DNA from: Endozoicomonas sp965261315 | GTDB taxonomy: Bacteria > Pseudomonadota > Gammaproteobacteria > Pseudomonadales > Endozoicomonadaceae | NCBI GenBank assembly: GCA_965261315.1 | Contig: CBDHDM010000034.1 | Location: forward strand, 1 to 64,000 | Reading direction: 5' to 3' | DNA length: 64,000 nt | In this document: positions 18,354-28,097 of the stretch, in pieces | Numbering within the stretch: position 1 is the stretch's first letter | How the letters are laid out: every line of letters begins with the position of its first letter | Notes under the pieces: generated by a model | What the model was told of the DNA's origin: nothing | The model's database searches: none | Seen by the model: the letters and a program-made list of their open reading frames with translations, nothing else | Position numbers and translations under genes: made by a program

Positions 18354-18818
18354 ATGATGCTTACGGAAGAACAGCTGATAGAATTTGCCAGCAACTTTGT
18401 CAAAGTGATTCCTCATTGTCTTCACTTGAATATGTCGCTGATTAAAGCCAGTCGTGACGGCATTGAGTTGGAGATGCCCTACGATGATCGTCTGGTTGGT
18501 AACCCGGAAACCGGTGTTATTCATTCGGGGGCGATCACAACGCTGATGGACTCTTGTTGCGGACTTGCCGTGTTTACCCGTATGGAGCAGCTGGAAGCCT
18601 GCCCGACTCTGGATTTACGCATCGACCATATGAAAACAGCCGAGCCAGGAAAACCGGTCAGAGCGTTTGCCGAGGCATACCATATTACCCGCTCCATGGT
18701 GTTTACCCGGGGTGTTGTCTATCAGGAGAGCCGCGATAAGCCCGTTGCTCATGCAGTAGGAACCTTTATGCGGGTGGGACGAAACTCCATGAAGTCGATG
18801 CAGGAGCATTTTCAATGA
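18354..18818 (+). CDS. PaaI-type hotdog thioesterase (first of a pair)
   Basis: A 154-residue protein with the single hotdog fold of PaaI/YbgC-like acyl-CoA thioesterases: GVIHSGAITTLMDSCCGLAV near 60-80 contains the family's H-G/S-G-x-x-x-x-x-x-D motif. Substrate unknown. It overlaps the next gene by four bases (ATGA), so the two are translationally coupled and may form a heteromeric hotdog enzyme. Confidence 0.85.
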   Translation: MMLTEEQLIEFASNFVKVIPHCLHLNMSLIKASRDGIELEMPYDDRLVGNPETGVIHSGAITTLMDSCCGLAVFTRMEQLEACPTLDLRIDHMKTAEPGKPVRAFAEAYHITRSMVFTRGVVYQESRDKPVAHAVGTFMRVGRNSMKSMQEHFQ

Positions 18819-19285
18819 AGCTCTCAAAAGAATCAGAAAAACAAGGGTTTGCCAGAATCATAAAGGAAGCCCGTGACTCTAGAGATTACAGCATTCTGAC
18901 CAATGGTATTCCCTATGCGAATCTGATTGGTATGCAATGTATGCCAATGGGAGATGATGCTCTTTTTACCTTGCCACACCAGATGAGCAATATCGGCAAC
19001 CCCATTCTGCCTGCTATCCATGGCGGGGTTATTGGTGGCTTTATGGAAATGTCAGCGGCACTGCATCTAATGCTGTTTATGGATGAACCGCGGTTGCCCA
19101 AAATTATTGACTTCTCCATTGATTACCTGCGCACAGGGCAACCAAAAGATACCTATGTCCATTGTGAGGTTTGTCGTCAGGGAGCCAGGGTGGCTAATGT
19201 GGCAGTGACTGCGTGGCAAAGTAAAAGAGAACTGCCTATTGCTATTGCCCGAGGTCATTTCAAACTTTCCAGAGGGAGTGCCTGA
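18815..19285 (+). CDS. PaaI-type hotdog thioesterase (second of a pair)
   Basis: 156 residues, same fold as its neighbour but diverged: AIHGGVIGGFMEMSAALHLM shows the HGG helix start, with Glu in the place often held by the catalytic Asp. Tandem hotdog genes commonly make a dimer of unlike subunits. Substrate unknown; the position between asd and usg gives no clue to it. Confidence 0.8.
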   Translation: MKLSKESEKQGFARIIKEARDSRDYSILTNGIPYANLIGMQCMPMGDDALFTLPHQMSNIGNPILPAIHGGVIGGFMEMSAALHLMLFMDEPRLPKIIDFSIDYLRTGQPKDTYVHCEVCRQGARVANVAVTAWQSKRELPIAIARGHFKLSRGSA

Positions 19286-19429
19286 AACGGGCGTGAGAGA
19301 AACTGCTTGCCTGATGTAAAGGCTCTGTATACAGTCAACGGTTTTCTATCATTTATGCAGTTTTGATTGAGGGTTGGATCAGAATTGCATTTATGTTTTG
19401 TGGATTTTTATGACTGAGACCTTCTTTTC

Positions 19430-20449
19430 ATGAACCGAACATACAATATTGCGATTTATGCTGCCGATACGCTGGCAGGTGAAACTCTGGTTCGGCAATT
19501 AGAAGAGCAACTGTTTGACGGTAAGCCGTTGCCAGTCATGAGTCTTCATCCACTCTGTGAATCCTCCCAGTCTTCAGGCTCTGTTGAATTTCATGGTGAA
19601 ACGCTGGAGTTTATTTCTGTCGATGATGCCGACTTTTCCTCTACGGACTTTCTGGTCATGCCTGCCGGGTGCCATCGGAATGCGGAATTGATGACCCGGG
19701 CGATTGAAAGTGGTTGTACCATTATTGATGCGTCCAGGGGGGCTGCATCACAAGGGTATACCTTGCCGGTCATGGCTGGCTTGAATGAGTATTTTATCGA
19801 CGAGGCGGCGGATAATCGTTATTTTGCCGTGCCCGGATCTGCCGTTGCCAGCCTGTTGCCTGTGTTGCAAAAGCTTCATCAGCAATTCTCTCTTAGCCGC
19901 ATAAACCTGGTTATCATGCAGCCGGTCGCCTCACTGGGGAAGAAGGGTGTTGATGCTCTGCGCCAGCAAACGATAGAGCTACTCAATGGTAAGCCGGTAG
20001 AACATGGTGATTTTTCCAGTCGTCTGGCTTATAACCTGATACCGGAGAAGGAAGCTGGAGAGGGTGAAGAGATCAGTAATGAAGCCAGTATACGAAATGA
20101 GTTGCTGGTGGTGCTGGGAGAGGAGCTGGACATTCGTGTGACCTGTATCACCGCCCCCGTATTTTTTGGTGACAGCTATGTCATTGATCTGGATACTGTC
20201 CAACCGGTTGATATTCAGGAAATACAGTCTTTACTATCAGAACTCCTTTACGTGTCAGTGGCTGATGGCTCGGATTTGCCCACTGTTGAAGATGCAGCAG
20301 GAAGTGATCAACTGCGTATTGGTAAAATCCAGCAGAAATCGGATTATGGAGCAGACTTGAGTTTCTGGCTTGTGGCCGATAGCCTCAAGAGAGGTGCTGT
20401 TCATGCCGTTGAATTGATTGGGTTATTGATAAAAGACTTTGCTAAGTGA
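19430..20449 (+). CDS. usg: USG-1-type Asd-like protein without catalytic Cys
   Basis: A 339-residue paralogue of aspartate-semialdehyde dehydrogenase, the USG-1 group that sits between asd and fimV (or near truA) in many gammaproteobacteria. The Rossmann start (IAIYAADTLAGETLVRQL) and the dimerisation domain are kept, but at the active site the N-C of true Asd is replaced by GSAVAS near residue 140, so it cannot act by the thiol mechanism. Known members have no established reaction. Its neighbour fimV starts 112 bases on. Confidence 0.85.
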   Translation: MNRTYNIAIYAADTLAGETLVRQLEEQLFDGKPLPVMSLHPLCESSQSSGSVEFHGETLEFISVDDADFSSTDFLVMPAGCHRNAELMTRAIESGCTIIDASRGAASQGYTLPVMAGLNEYFIDEAADNRYFAVPGSAVASLLPVLQKLHQQFSLSRINLVIMQPVASLGKKGVDALRQQTIELLNGKPVEHGDFSSRLAYNLIPEKEAGEGEEISNEASIRNELLVVLGEELDIRVTCITAPVFFGDSYVIDLDTVQPVDIQEIQSLLSELLYVSVADGSDLPTVEDAAGSDQLRIGKIQQKSDYGADLSFWLVADSLKRGAVHAVELIGLLIKDFAK

Positions 20450-20561
20450 TAACTTAGGCTAACTGCTTGGTGTTCCTTGCTGTGCCGGGAAAGGGGGGCT
20501 GCTCTCGGCAGCTGGAGGCAGGAGGAGCTCAAACAGTCTATGTATATAACAAGGATTCACG

Positions 20562-22907
20562 ATGAGACTGCAAAAACTTGTAGTAGTGATGTCAGCGCTG
20601 GCAGGGGGTATTGCTTCAGTTAATTCCCATGCGCTGGGTCTGGGGGATGTGAAGCTTTATTCTGCTTTGAATCAACCGCTGGTGGCTGAAATTGAGTTGA
20701 TGCAGGTCAATGATCTCACTCGCAGGGAAATACTGTCCAATCTGGCCAGTAAGTCAGATTTTGAGCGGGCAGGTGTTGAACGCCCTTTCATGTTAAATAA
20801 TCTTCAGTTCAAAACGGAAGTCGGTCCGGATGGTAAAGGTCTCATCAAGGTAACCAGTTCAGGTCCTATTCACGAGCCCTATCTCAATTTTCTGGTTGAA
20901 GTGCACTGGCCCAGTGGCCGTCTATTGAAAGAGTATACCCTGCTTCTGGATCCTCCAGCCTTTAATGGGCAAGCTTCAGTGCCCGTTGTAAAGCCAAGTT
21001 CAGTACCGGCACATTATGGTACCAACCCTGTCTGGGATGAACCGCCTACGACGAATCGCGATTATCTCCCATCTCCTGAGCCGGTTGATTACAAAGATTA
21101 TAATCAGCGTCAGCAAGTGCGAAGAGTGTCTTCTGACCAAAATTATTCTGCTGCAGGAAGGAACGGAAGTTCAGCCCAGACTTACCGGGTTAACCGCAAT
21201 GACAGTCTCTGGGAGATTGCTGAAAGAGTACGCCCTGACTCCAGTGTAACAGTGCAACAAACCATGCTGGCGATCCAGCGCGGCAATCCTCAAGCCTTCA
21301 TTGATAACAACATCAACCGCCTCAAAAGTGGTCAGGTTCTCAGAGTACCGAGTCGTAGTGATATTACCCGTTTGACGGTACGTGAAGCCATTGCCGATGT
21401 TTCCAGACAGAATCGTGAATGGCGGGGGCGTAGCCAGGTGGCCCAGCTGGATGCTACTCGCAGAACTTCTGCTGTCTCCCGGGATGCTCGAAAATCTGTG
21501 GATGGCAAACTGGCTATCGTCTCTGGTGAGTCAGCTTCAGGGCGTGGTCAGGACCTGGGCGGAGACTCGGTGGAAGGCAATGCTGTTCTGCAAACTGAAC
21601 TGGCCATGACTCGTGAGCAGCTCGATAAATTGAGTCGTGAGAATGCAGAACTCAAGAGTCGATTAAAAGATCTTGATGACCAGATTGCTACCCTGAAACG
21701 TCTGGTTGCCATGAAAGATGACCAGATGGCAGCACTTCAGAGTCAGGGTGGGCAAAGCCAGAGTCAGGCGAAGCCAGTTACCAAGCCGCCGGTATCTGTT
21801 CAGCGCCAACCTGAGCCTGTGAAAAAGCCAGGCAAGATGGATGTACTATTTGGCAACCCTTTGTTACTGCTTCTTCTGGCGCTGATCCCGCTGGTCGGTG
21901 CTGGCTGGTTATTCTACCAGCGTCGTCGAAAACAGCAGGAAGAGCTGGTAGATGAAGAAGATGAGATGGGCTTTCAGCCACTTGACTTGAATGAGGAGGC
22001 ACAGATTGATGCTTCCCCAAAGCCGGCAGCCTCTCCCAGCGCTGAGGATGAGCTCAAGTTTGATGAAGCGCTGGCCATTGATGACTCAATTATTGAAGAA
22101 GTTGAGGCGGATGATGGAGAAACGACTCAGCAGACAGAAGATCCATTGAGTGAGGCTGATATTTATATTGCCTATGGTCGTTTGAATCAGGCTGAGGAAT
22201 TATTGAGTCAGGCTATTTTCAACGAACCAGGACGAGCTGACCTTAAATTGAAGCTGCTTGAGGTTCACTCTGAAAGTGGTGAGCTCGATAAGTTTAACCA
22301 GGTATTGGCAGGTCTCGAGGCAACCGGTGATGCTGACGCGATTCGAGAAGCGGATGTGTTTAAGGCCAGGTTCCCGGATGCGTTTGAAGGTGTGTCTGCA
22401 CCTGTAGAAGAAGATGGTATGCCAGACCTGGATCTGGACGATCTCGAACTGGACGCTGATGAACAGAATGTAGACTCCCTGGATGATCTGGATTTCGATC
22501 TGGATGACTTTGATGTGGGTAGTGAGCCCGATCTGACGAGCGAGCAATCTGTGGCAGCTGCTCAACCAGAGACAAATCAGGATGAAGGGGCTCTGGACTT
22601 TGACCTCGACGATTTGGATGATCTGGATCTTGAATTTAGTTCAGAGTCCGAAGATGATCTTGCCCAGGATAGTGAGGCTGCATTTTCCGATGAGGGTGTA
22701 TCCAGTCTTGAAGCTTCTCTGGATGATGATCTTGATTTCCTGTCAGAGGGCGATGAAGTTGCAACCAAGCTTGACCTTGCCAGGGCCTATATGGACATGG
22801 GTGATATGGAAGGAGCTGCAGCTATTCTGCAAGAAGTCATTGAGCAAGGCAGTGATGAGCAGAAGCAGGAAGCCGTGTCACTATTGGAGAGTGCTGGCGC
22901 TGGTTAG
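20562..22907 (+). CDS. fimV: FimV/HubP polar hub protein
   Basis: Inner-membrane hub that organises the cell pole and supports type IV pili and twitching in Pseudomonas. Signal peptide at 1-25 (LVVVMSALAGGIASVNSHA), conserved periplasmic FimV N-terminal domain (25-130), LysM peptidoglycan-binding domain at about 208-264 (YRVNRNDSLWEIAERV), coiled coil at 345-390, single membrane helix at about 432-450 (PLLLLLLALIPLVGAGWLF), then a cytoplasmic tail with a TPR motif (DIYIAYGRLNQAEELLSQAI) and a very acidic Asp/Leu repeat, ending in the conserved FimV C-terminal helix pair (DLARAYMDMGDMEGA). 781 residues. Followed by a strong terminator. Confidence 0.95.
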   Translation: MRLQKLVVVMSALAGGIASVNSHALGLGDVKLYSALNQPLVAEIELMQVNDLTRREILSNLASKSDFERAGVERPFMLNNLQFKTEVGPDGKGLIKVTSSGPIHEPYLNFLVEVHWPSGRLLKEYTLLLDPPAFNGQASVPVVKPSSVPAHYGTNPVWDEPPTTNRDYLPSPEPVDYKDYNQRQQVRRVSSDQNYSAAGRNGSSAQTYRVNRNDSLWEIAERVRPDSSVTVQQTMLAIQRGNPQAFIDNNINRLKSGQVLRVPSRSDITRLTVREAIADVSRQNREWRGRSQVAQLDATRRTSAVSRDARKSVDGKLAIVSGESASGRGQDLGGDSVEGNAVLQTELAMTREQLDKLSRENAELKSRLKDLDDQIATLKRLVAMKDDQMAALQSQGGQSQSQAKPVTKPPVSVQRQPEPVKKPGKMDVLFGNPLLLLLLALIPLVGAGWLFYQRRRKQQEELVDEEDEMGFQPLDLNEEAQIDASPKPAASPSAEDELKFDEALAIDDSIIEEVEADDGETTQQTEDPLSEADIYIAYGRLNQAEELLSQAIFNEPGRADLKLKLLEVHSESGELDKFNQVLAGLEATGDADAIREADVFKARFPDAFEGVSAPVEEDGMPDLDLDDLELDADEQNVDSLDDLDFDLDDFDVGSEPDLTSEQSVAAAQPETNQDEGALDFDLDDLDDLDLEFSSESEDDLAQDSEAAFSDEGVSSLEASLDDDLDFLSEGDEVATKLDLARAYMDMGDMEGAAAILQEVIEQGSDEQKQEAVSLLESAGAG

Positions 22908-22944
22908 AAATAACCTGTCTAATTGAATAACACTTAAGATTAAA

Positions 22945-22976
22945 AGCGAGCTCTTTACAGAGCTCGCTTTTTTTTA
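22945..22976 (+). terminator. Strong terminator after fimV
   Basis: Perfect 10-bp stem AGCGAGCTCT / AGAGCTCGCT with a TTAC loop, followed by eight T. Confidence 0.9.
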
Positions 22977-23159
22977 GCCATTTTTACTAATGATTGACTG
23001 GTATAAGTGGCCGAATTTGTAAATATAAATGTGTTTTTGGAATAAATGTGATATGAGCATTAGAAAATGCAATAGGTATCCGTATGCAAAAAACATATAA
23101 TCGTTCTGCTCATATGAATAACAGCTCATTAAGGGCAAATTACTGTTGTTAGAGAGTGG

Positions 23160-24063
23160 GTGTATGCGGATACTGAATGGGCAGCAGCTCATGGTGGTCC
23201 TCGTAATGATGACTACATCAGTTCAATTCAGGAGTTTCCACGGTACTATGATCAGGCTGGATCCGTTCTGGAGGGGGCTGGAGTTCCACTTGGCCCAACC
23301 CGTGGGCCCAATGGTCACTTTTATGCGGCCACTGCTCTGGCTGAAGGCAATTCAAATCTGACGGCTTTTGATGCCGATGGCAATATCATCTGGCAGAGTG
23401 CGCCCTGGCAGACTGGCGCAGATTTCGATCCGGGTGGTGTTATCTCTGCGCCTGTAGTAGACGAAGATGGCATTATTTATCACAGTGATGCTAACCAGAT
23501 GTGGGCTTTCTACCCGGATGGTAAGGTGAAATGGGTTACAGGACTGCCTGACCCCATCAATGGATACAGCACCATATTTGATGAGCTGAACCTGCCGGTC
23601 AAACCCAATTCAATTACCAGCGCTTTCCTGACCATGCCCATTGATGATGATGAGCTCACCGCATACGTTGGTGGTATCACGATCTATGGGGATATTCTCA
23701 TCTTCGACCGTAAAGATGGCAGAATTGTGGCTGGCCCTGTAAACATGCCGGGTGATTTTGAACCCCGGCTGTTAGAGCCTGCCCAGTAAGTCTGCTGAAA
23801 ATGGTGCGATACATGGATTCGAGTTTAATCCGGAAACCAAAGAGATTAAAATTGATGAAGACGGTGGTATTTATGTGGCTGCCGAGAATTATATGGTTAA
23901 AGTGATCTGGGATGGCAAGCGATTCCGGTCCGGTAAGAGAGACGGAGCCCGGGTTGCAAAATACCCGAATGAAACAAAAGGGTCAGGCTCAACACCTTCT
24001 CTGATGGGGTTTGATGATGAAGATCAGTTTGTTGTCATTACGGATGGTAATGCGTATTGGTAG
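23160..24063 (+). pseudogene. PQQ-like beta-propeller protein, frameshifted
   Basis: The frame from GTG at 23160 gives repeats typical of PQQ/pyrrolo-quinoline-like propellers (NLTAFDADGNIIWQS, YHSDANQMWAFYPDGKVKWV, DILIFDRKDGRIV). It stops at 23789, while the next frame, from 23788, continues the same kind of sequence (GFEFNPETKEIKIDEDGGIY, then NYMVKVIWDGK) to a stop at 24063. One frameshift near 23780 joins them. No signal peptide or good start precedes the first part, and an in-frame TAA lies about 10 codons upstream, so the 5' end is also lost. Confidence 0.6.
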
Positions 24064-24343
24064 TGTCAGTGTTGGTGGAGCAGCTCTTGGGTGGGGAGGG
24101 TACTACATGTATCTTGGGGCTCAATGTTATGCGAGTGCGCAACCTGGTGAGTCTGTTCAAGCCTGTACACGTCGGTCAATCACTGGAGGGGCATTCGTTA
24201 TTCTGGGAGCAGGTTTATTTGGTACAGGGCTTTTATTTAAGAATTCGGATAAAGTAAAATCGTTCTTTTGCACTCAACTGCCAGATGTATTTCGTCGTTG
24301 TGGTGGTCGCACAGAGGCTCAGGGGGGCTCGATCAGTTGCTAG
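24050..24343 (+). CDS. Small membrane protein of unknown function
   Basis: From the ATG at 24050 a 97-residue protein with two hydrophobic segments, about 3-22 (GSVSVGGAALGWGGYYMYLG) and 45-65 (ITGGAFVILGAGLFGTGLLF), and several Cys. It overlaps the end of the propeller pseudogene. No family recognised; it could also be translated remnant DNA. Confidence 0.4.
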   Translation: MRIGSVSVGGAALGWGGYYMYLGAQCYASAQPGESVQACTRRSITGGAFVILGAGLFGTGLLFKNSDKVKSFFCTQLPDVFRRCGGRTEAQGGSISC

Positions 24344-24397
24344 ATTATCTAGCCCCCAGACTTATCTCTAGTTATTAATTTTAGGTGTTTTCCTTTC

Positions 24398-25201
24398 ATG
24401 CCCCGTTATGCCGCCAGTGTTCAATACGATGGCTCCCAGTTTTTTGGTTGGCAGATTCTCAAGACCGGTTTACCCACTGTGCAGGCTGCTGTAGAGGCTG
24501 CGCTGTCAAAAGTGGCTAACCATCCTGTTTCCGTTATCTGTGCCGGCAGGACGGATGCCAGAGTGCATGGCTGTAACCAGATTATCCATTTTGAATCAGA
24601 CTCTATCCGTACCGAGCGCGGTTGGGCTTATGGCGCTAATGCTAATCTGCCTGATGCAATCGCCATCAACTGGGTAAAACCGGTTTCTGATGATTTCCAT
24701 GCCCGGTTTTCAGCCCTTTGGCGGCGTTATCGCTATGTGATTTATAACCATCCCATTCGACCAGCGCACCTGTCCAAAGGAGTGACCTGGAACTATCGGC
24801 CACTGGATGTTGATCGGATGAAAGCCGCCGCTGAATACCTCGTCGGTGAGCATGACTTCACGTCCTATCGAGCCATGCAGTGTCAGGCTAAAAACCCGGT
24901 TCGAAAGGTTACTCGGTTGGATATTTCCCGTCATGGGCCTTTGATCGTGATTGATGTTCAGGCGAATGCTTTTTTACATCATATGATTCGTAATTTTGCC
25001 GGTGTGCTGATGACGATCGGCTGTGGCAAGCGTGACCCTATTTGGGCGAAAGAAGTGCTGGATGCACAGGATCGTGCCCAGGGTGGAGTAACCGCATCTC
25101 CCTGCGGACTCTATTTTGTCGACGTGGGGTACGACGATGTGTTTGATCTGCCCCCCAGTGAGTCAAATCCCCACTTTGTTGCGCCGTTGATGTCTCTTTG
25201 A
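24398..25201 (+). CDS. truA: tRNA pseudouridine(38-40) synthase TruA
   Basis: Modifies uridines 38-40 in the anticodon arm. The catalytic Asp is in CAGRTDARVHGCNQIIHF near residue 54; the N-terminal YDGSQFFGWQ and the C-terminal FLHHMIRNFAGVLMTIGCG blocks are typical. 267 residues. Same position after fimV as in Pseudomonas. Confidence 0.97.
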   Translation: MPRYAASVQYDGSQFFGWQILKTGLPTVQAAVEAALSKVANHPVSVICAGRTDARVHGCNQIIHFESDSIRTERGWAYGANANLPDAIAINWVKPVSDDFHARFSALWRRYRYVIYNHPIRPAHLSKGVTWNYRPLDVDRMKAAAEYLVGEHDFTSYRAMQCQAKNPVRKVTRLDISRHGPLIVIDVQANAFLHHMIRNFAGVLMTIGCGKRDPIWAKEVLDAQDRAQGGVTASPCGLYFVDVGYDDVFDLPPSESNPHFVAPLMSL

Positions 25202-25383
25202 GTTGGCGCTTTTTGCGGAATCAAGTGCAGTAATCACCGAAGTGTTCTGCTAAGATCAACGGTCGCTCTGGGGATTTCCTATGGATTTTTCACATAGGCA
25301 TCTTCCATCAGTCTGTTGGCAGTCATGCTTTATGGCGCCTTCAGGCGGCTGTCCGTTCCAGATTGTAGAATGTAAGTTAAAAA

Positions 25384-26004
25384 ATGGATGTATCTCCTCG
25401 TATAAAAATCTGCGGAATTACCAGTGTTGAAGATGGTCTAATCGCTGCAGAAAACGGTGCAGATGCCATTGGTCTTGTGTTCTACCGCAAGAGTCGCCGC
25501 TACGTGACCGTTGAACAGGCTGTGGAAATTGTCCGGGCTCTGCCTCCTTTTATTTCAGTGGTTGGTCTCTTTGTGGATCCCTCTGATGATCTGGTTCAAT
25601 CGGTACTGGGTTCGGTTCCGCTGTCACTGTTGCAGTTCCACGGTAATGAGCCGGAAATGGAGTGTTCCCGCTGGGGGATGCGATACATGAAAGCGTTCCG
25701 GGTCAGGCCAGAGGTGCCGGTGTCAGAAATGGTGGCACCCTATGGCACAGCCTGCGGTTATCTCCTGGATAGCTACAAGCCCGGCGAAGTCGGCGGTACG
25801 GGAGAGTCGTTTGACTGGGATTTGATTCCCCATGAGCTGAATGAGCCTGTAGTTCTCGCTGGAGGCTTAAGTCCTGACAATATCGCTCAGGCAATTAACA
25901 GGGTTCGACCCTATGGAGTTGATGTCAGTAGTGGTGTAGAGAGCCAGCCTGGCATTAAGGATCACGACAAAATCAAAGCCTTTATCAAGGCGGCGGGAAA
26001 ATGA
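25384..26004 (+). CDS. trpF: Phosphoribosylanthranilate isomerase
   Basis: Third step of tryptophan synthesis after anthranilate. A 206-residue TIM barrel with catalytic Cys in KICGITS near residue 10 and catalytic Asp in YLLDSYKPGEVGGTGESF near 125. Its stop overlaps the trpB start. Confidence 0.97.
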   Translation: MDVSPRIKICGITSVEDGLIAAENGADAIGLVFYRKSRRYVTVEQAVEIVRALPPFISVVGLFVDPSDDLVQSVLGSVPLSLLQFHGNEPEMECSRWGMRYMKAFRVRPEVPVSEMVAPYGTACGYLLDSYKPGEVGGTGESFDWDLIPHELNEPVVLAGGLSPDNIAQAINRVRPYGVDVSSGVESQPGIKDHDKIKAFIKAAGK

Positions 26005-27248
26005 TGGTCGATCAAGAAAATTCTGAGTCTTTGTTTGATGCTTCTCGTGCAGAAGGGTATGACCAGCCGGATTTAATGGGGCACTTTGGCCGTTACGGTG
26101 GCCGTTTCGTGGCTGAAACCCTGATGGGTGCTCTGGAAGCGCTGGACAGCACCTGGCGTGAGCTCTGGCATGACAAGACTTTTCAGGAAGAGTTTGATCG
26201 GGACCTGGCCGACTTTGTTGGACGGCCTTCGCCACTTTATCTGGCAGAACGCTGGACGCGTGAGTGTGGTGGCGCAAAAATCTACCTGAAGCGTGAAGAC
26301 CTGAATCATACGGGCGCGCATAAAATCAATCATGCGGTTGGCCAGGCGCTGCTGGCCAAGCATATGGGCAAAACCCGGATTATTGCGGAAACCGGTGCCG
26401 GCCAGCACGGTGTTGCTTCCGCTACCGTGGCTGCCCGCCTTGGGCTTGAGTGCGTGGTCTATATGGGGGCTAAAGACGTCAAGCGTCAGGCGCTGAATGT
26501 TTACCGCATGAAGTTGTTGGGAGCGACAGTTGTTCCTGTAGAAACCGGCTCTCAGACCCTTAAAGATGCCATTAACGAAGCACTCAGGGACTGGGTAGCT
26601 CGACCAGAAGATACCTTTTACCTGCTGGGTACGGTTTGTGGTCCATCCCCTTACCCTGAAATGGTGCGTAACCTGCAGAGCATCATTGGTCGGGAAGCTC
26701 GTCGACAGATTCTGGAAAAGGAAGGGCGCCTTCCTGATGCACTGGTTGCCTGCGTCGGTGGTGGTTCGAATGCCATGGGATTGTTCCACGAATTCATCAA
26801 GGATAAAGACGTCAAACTGTTTGGTGTGGAAGCTGCTGGTCATGGCGTGGATACTGATAAGCACGCTGCCCGTATGACCTCTGGACGACCTGGCGTATTG
26901 CAGGGTGCCAGAACCTACCTGATGACCGATGAGCACGGACAGATCATTGAAAGTCACTCCGTTTCAGCGGGCCTGGATTATCCCGGGGTTGGGCCAGAGC
27001 ATAGCTATTTAAAAGATATTGGTCGTGCTGAATATCCAGCCGCTACGGATGAAGAAGCGCTGGCTGCCTTTAGAAAGTTGACTCGTCTTGAGGGCATTAT
27101 GCCCGCGCTGGAAAGTGCTCATGCTCTGGCATGGGTTGATAAACTGGCGCCCACGATGGATAAAGATCAGATTATTATCTGTAACCTGTCTGGCCGTGGT
27201 GATAAGGATATTCATACCGTTGCCGCCATTGACGGCCTCGAAGTATAA
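26001..27248 (+). CDS. trpB: Tryptophan synthase beta chain
   Basis: PLP enzyme that joins indole and serine. The PLP Lys is in HTGAHKINHAVGQALLAK near residue 105, the glycine-rich phosphate loop CVGGGSNAMGLF near 250. 415 residues; ATG at 26001 overlaps the trpF stop by 4 bases (ATGA), with a second in-frame ATG immediately after. Some gammaproteobacteria keep trpBA elsewhere; here trpF-trpB-trpA form one operon. Confidence 0.97.
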   Translation: MMVDQENSESLFDASRAEGYDQPDLMGHFGRYGGRFVAETLMGALEALDSTWRELWHDKTFQEEFDRDLADFVGRPSPLYLAERWTRECGGAKIYLKREDLNHTGAHKINHAVGQALLAKHMGKTRIIAETGAGQHGVASATVAARLGLECVVYMGAKDVKRQALNVYRMKLLGATVVPVETGSQTLKDAINEALRDWVARPEDTFYLLGTVCGPSPYPEMVRNLQSIIGREARRQILEKEGRLPDALVACVGGGSNAMGLFHEFIKDKDVKLFGVEAAGHGVDTDKHAARMTSGRPGVLQGARTYLMTDEHGQIIESHSVSAGLDYPGVGPEHSYLKDIGRAEYPAATDEEALAAFRKLTRLEGIMPALESAHALAWVDKLAPTMDKDQIIICNLSGRGDKDIHTVAAIDGLEV

Positions 27249-27260
27249 GGTGGGCACAGC

Positions 27261-28085
27261 ATGAGTCTTGAAACGAACAGAATTAAAGCGTGTTTTGAAG
27301 CATTGCGGGGACGTGATCGCAAGGCATTGATTCCCTATATTCTTGCCGGGGATCCGCCAGGTCAAACCGTTGATGTCATGCATCAGCTGGTGGCCAGTGG
27401 TTCAGATATTATTGAGTTGGGTTTTCCGTTTTCGGATCCAGTCGCGGATGGTCCGGTGATTGCCCAGGCTCATGAGCGGGCTGTATCACAAGGTGTTACA
27501 TTGTATGACGTTTTTGCAATGGTTTCTGAGTTCCGGGAAAGGGATAATGTTACACCGATTGTCCTGATGGGCTATCTCAATCCGGTTGAGATTATGGGTT
27601 ATGATCGCTTTGTTGAGCTGGCGAGTCAGGTGGGTGTTGATGGTGTGCTGATGGTGGATATGCCTCCGGAAGCGGCGGGTGATTTGCTGGGCATGCTGCA
27701 TGACCGCGGGATGGACATGATCAACCTGATTACGCCAACGACATCCGATGAGCGTATTGCAAAGATCTGTGGTGTAGCCAGTGGTTATCTCTATTATGTT
27801 TCCCTGAAAGGGGTGACAGGAGCCGCAATCCTGAATACTGCAGAGGTTGAGGAAAGGGTTAATCATATCCGGCGGTTTGCCAGTGTGCCTGTTTGTGTGG
27901 GTTTTGGTATTCGGGATGGTGAGTCTGCAGCGGCCATTGGTCGGACAGCCGATGGCGTCATTGCGGGCAGCGTACTGGTCTCTGAGCTGGCTCAATATGG
28001 CAGTGAGGGGCAGGCCTCAATTGACCGTGTTTCCAGCAGAATTGCCGAAATGCGCTCCGCTCTTAATACGACAGGGGACAGATGA
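27261..28085 (+). CDS. trpA: Tryptophan synthase alpha chain
   Basis: Cleaves indole-3-glycerol phosphate and passes indole to TrpB. Catalytic Glu and Asp are in IIELGFPFSDPVADGPVI near residues 53-64; the phosphate-binding VGFGIRDGESAAAIG is near 215. 274 residues, 12 bases after trpB. Confidence 0.97.
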   Translation: MSLETNRIKACFEALRGRDRKALIPYILAGDPPGQTVDVMHQLVASGSDIIELGFPFSDPVADGPVIAQAHERAVSQGVTLYDVFAMVSEFRERDNVTPIVLMGYLNPVEIMGYDRFVELASQVGVDGVLMVDMPPEAAGDLLGMLHDRGMDMINLITPTTSDERIAKICGVASGYLYYVSLKGVTGAAILNTAEVEERVNHIRRFASVPVCVGFGIRDGESAAAIGRTADGVIAGSVLVSELAQYGSEGQASIDRVSSRIAEMRSALNTTGDR

Positions 28086-28097
28086 CAGGATGAATGA

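Noticed and set aside
26073..26957. 294-codon open frame opposite trpB
   Set aside because: Long, but antisense to a well-conserved trpB and without any family signature of its own.
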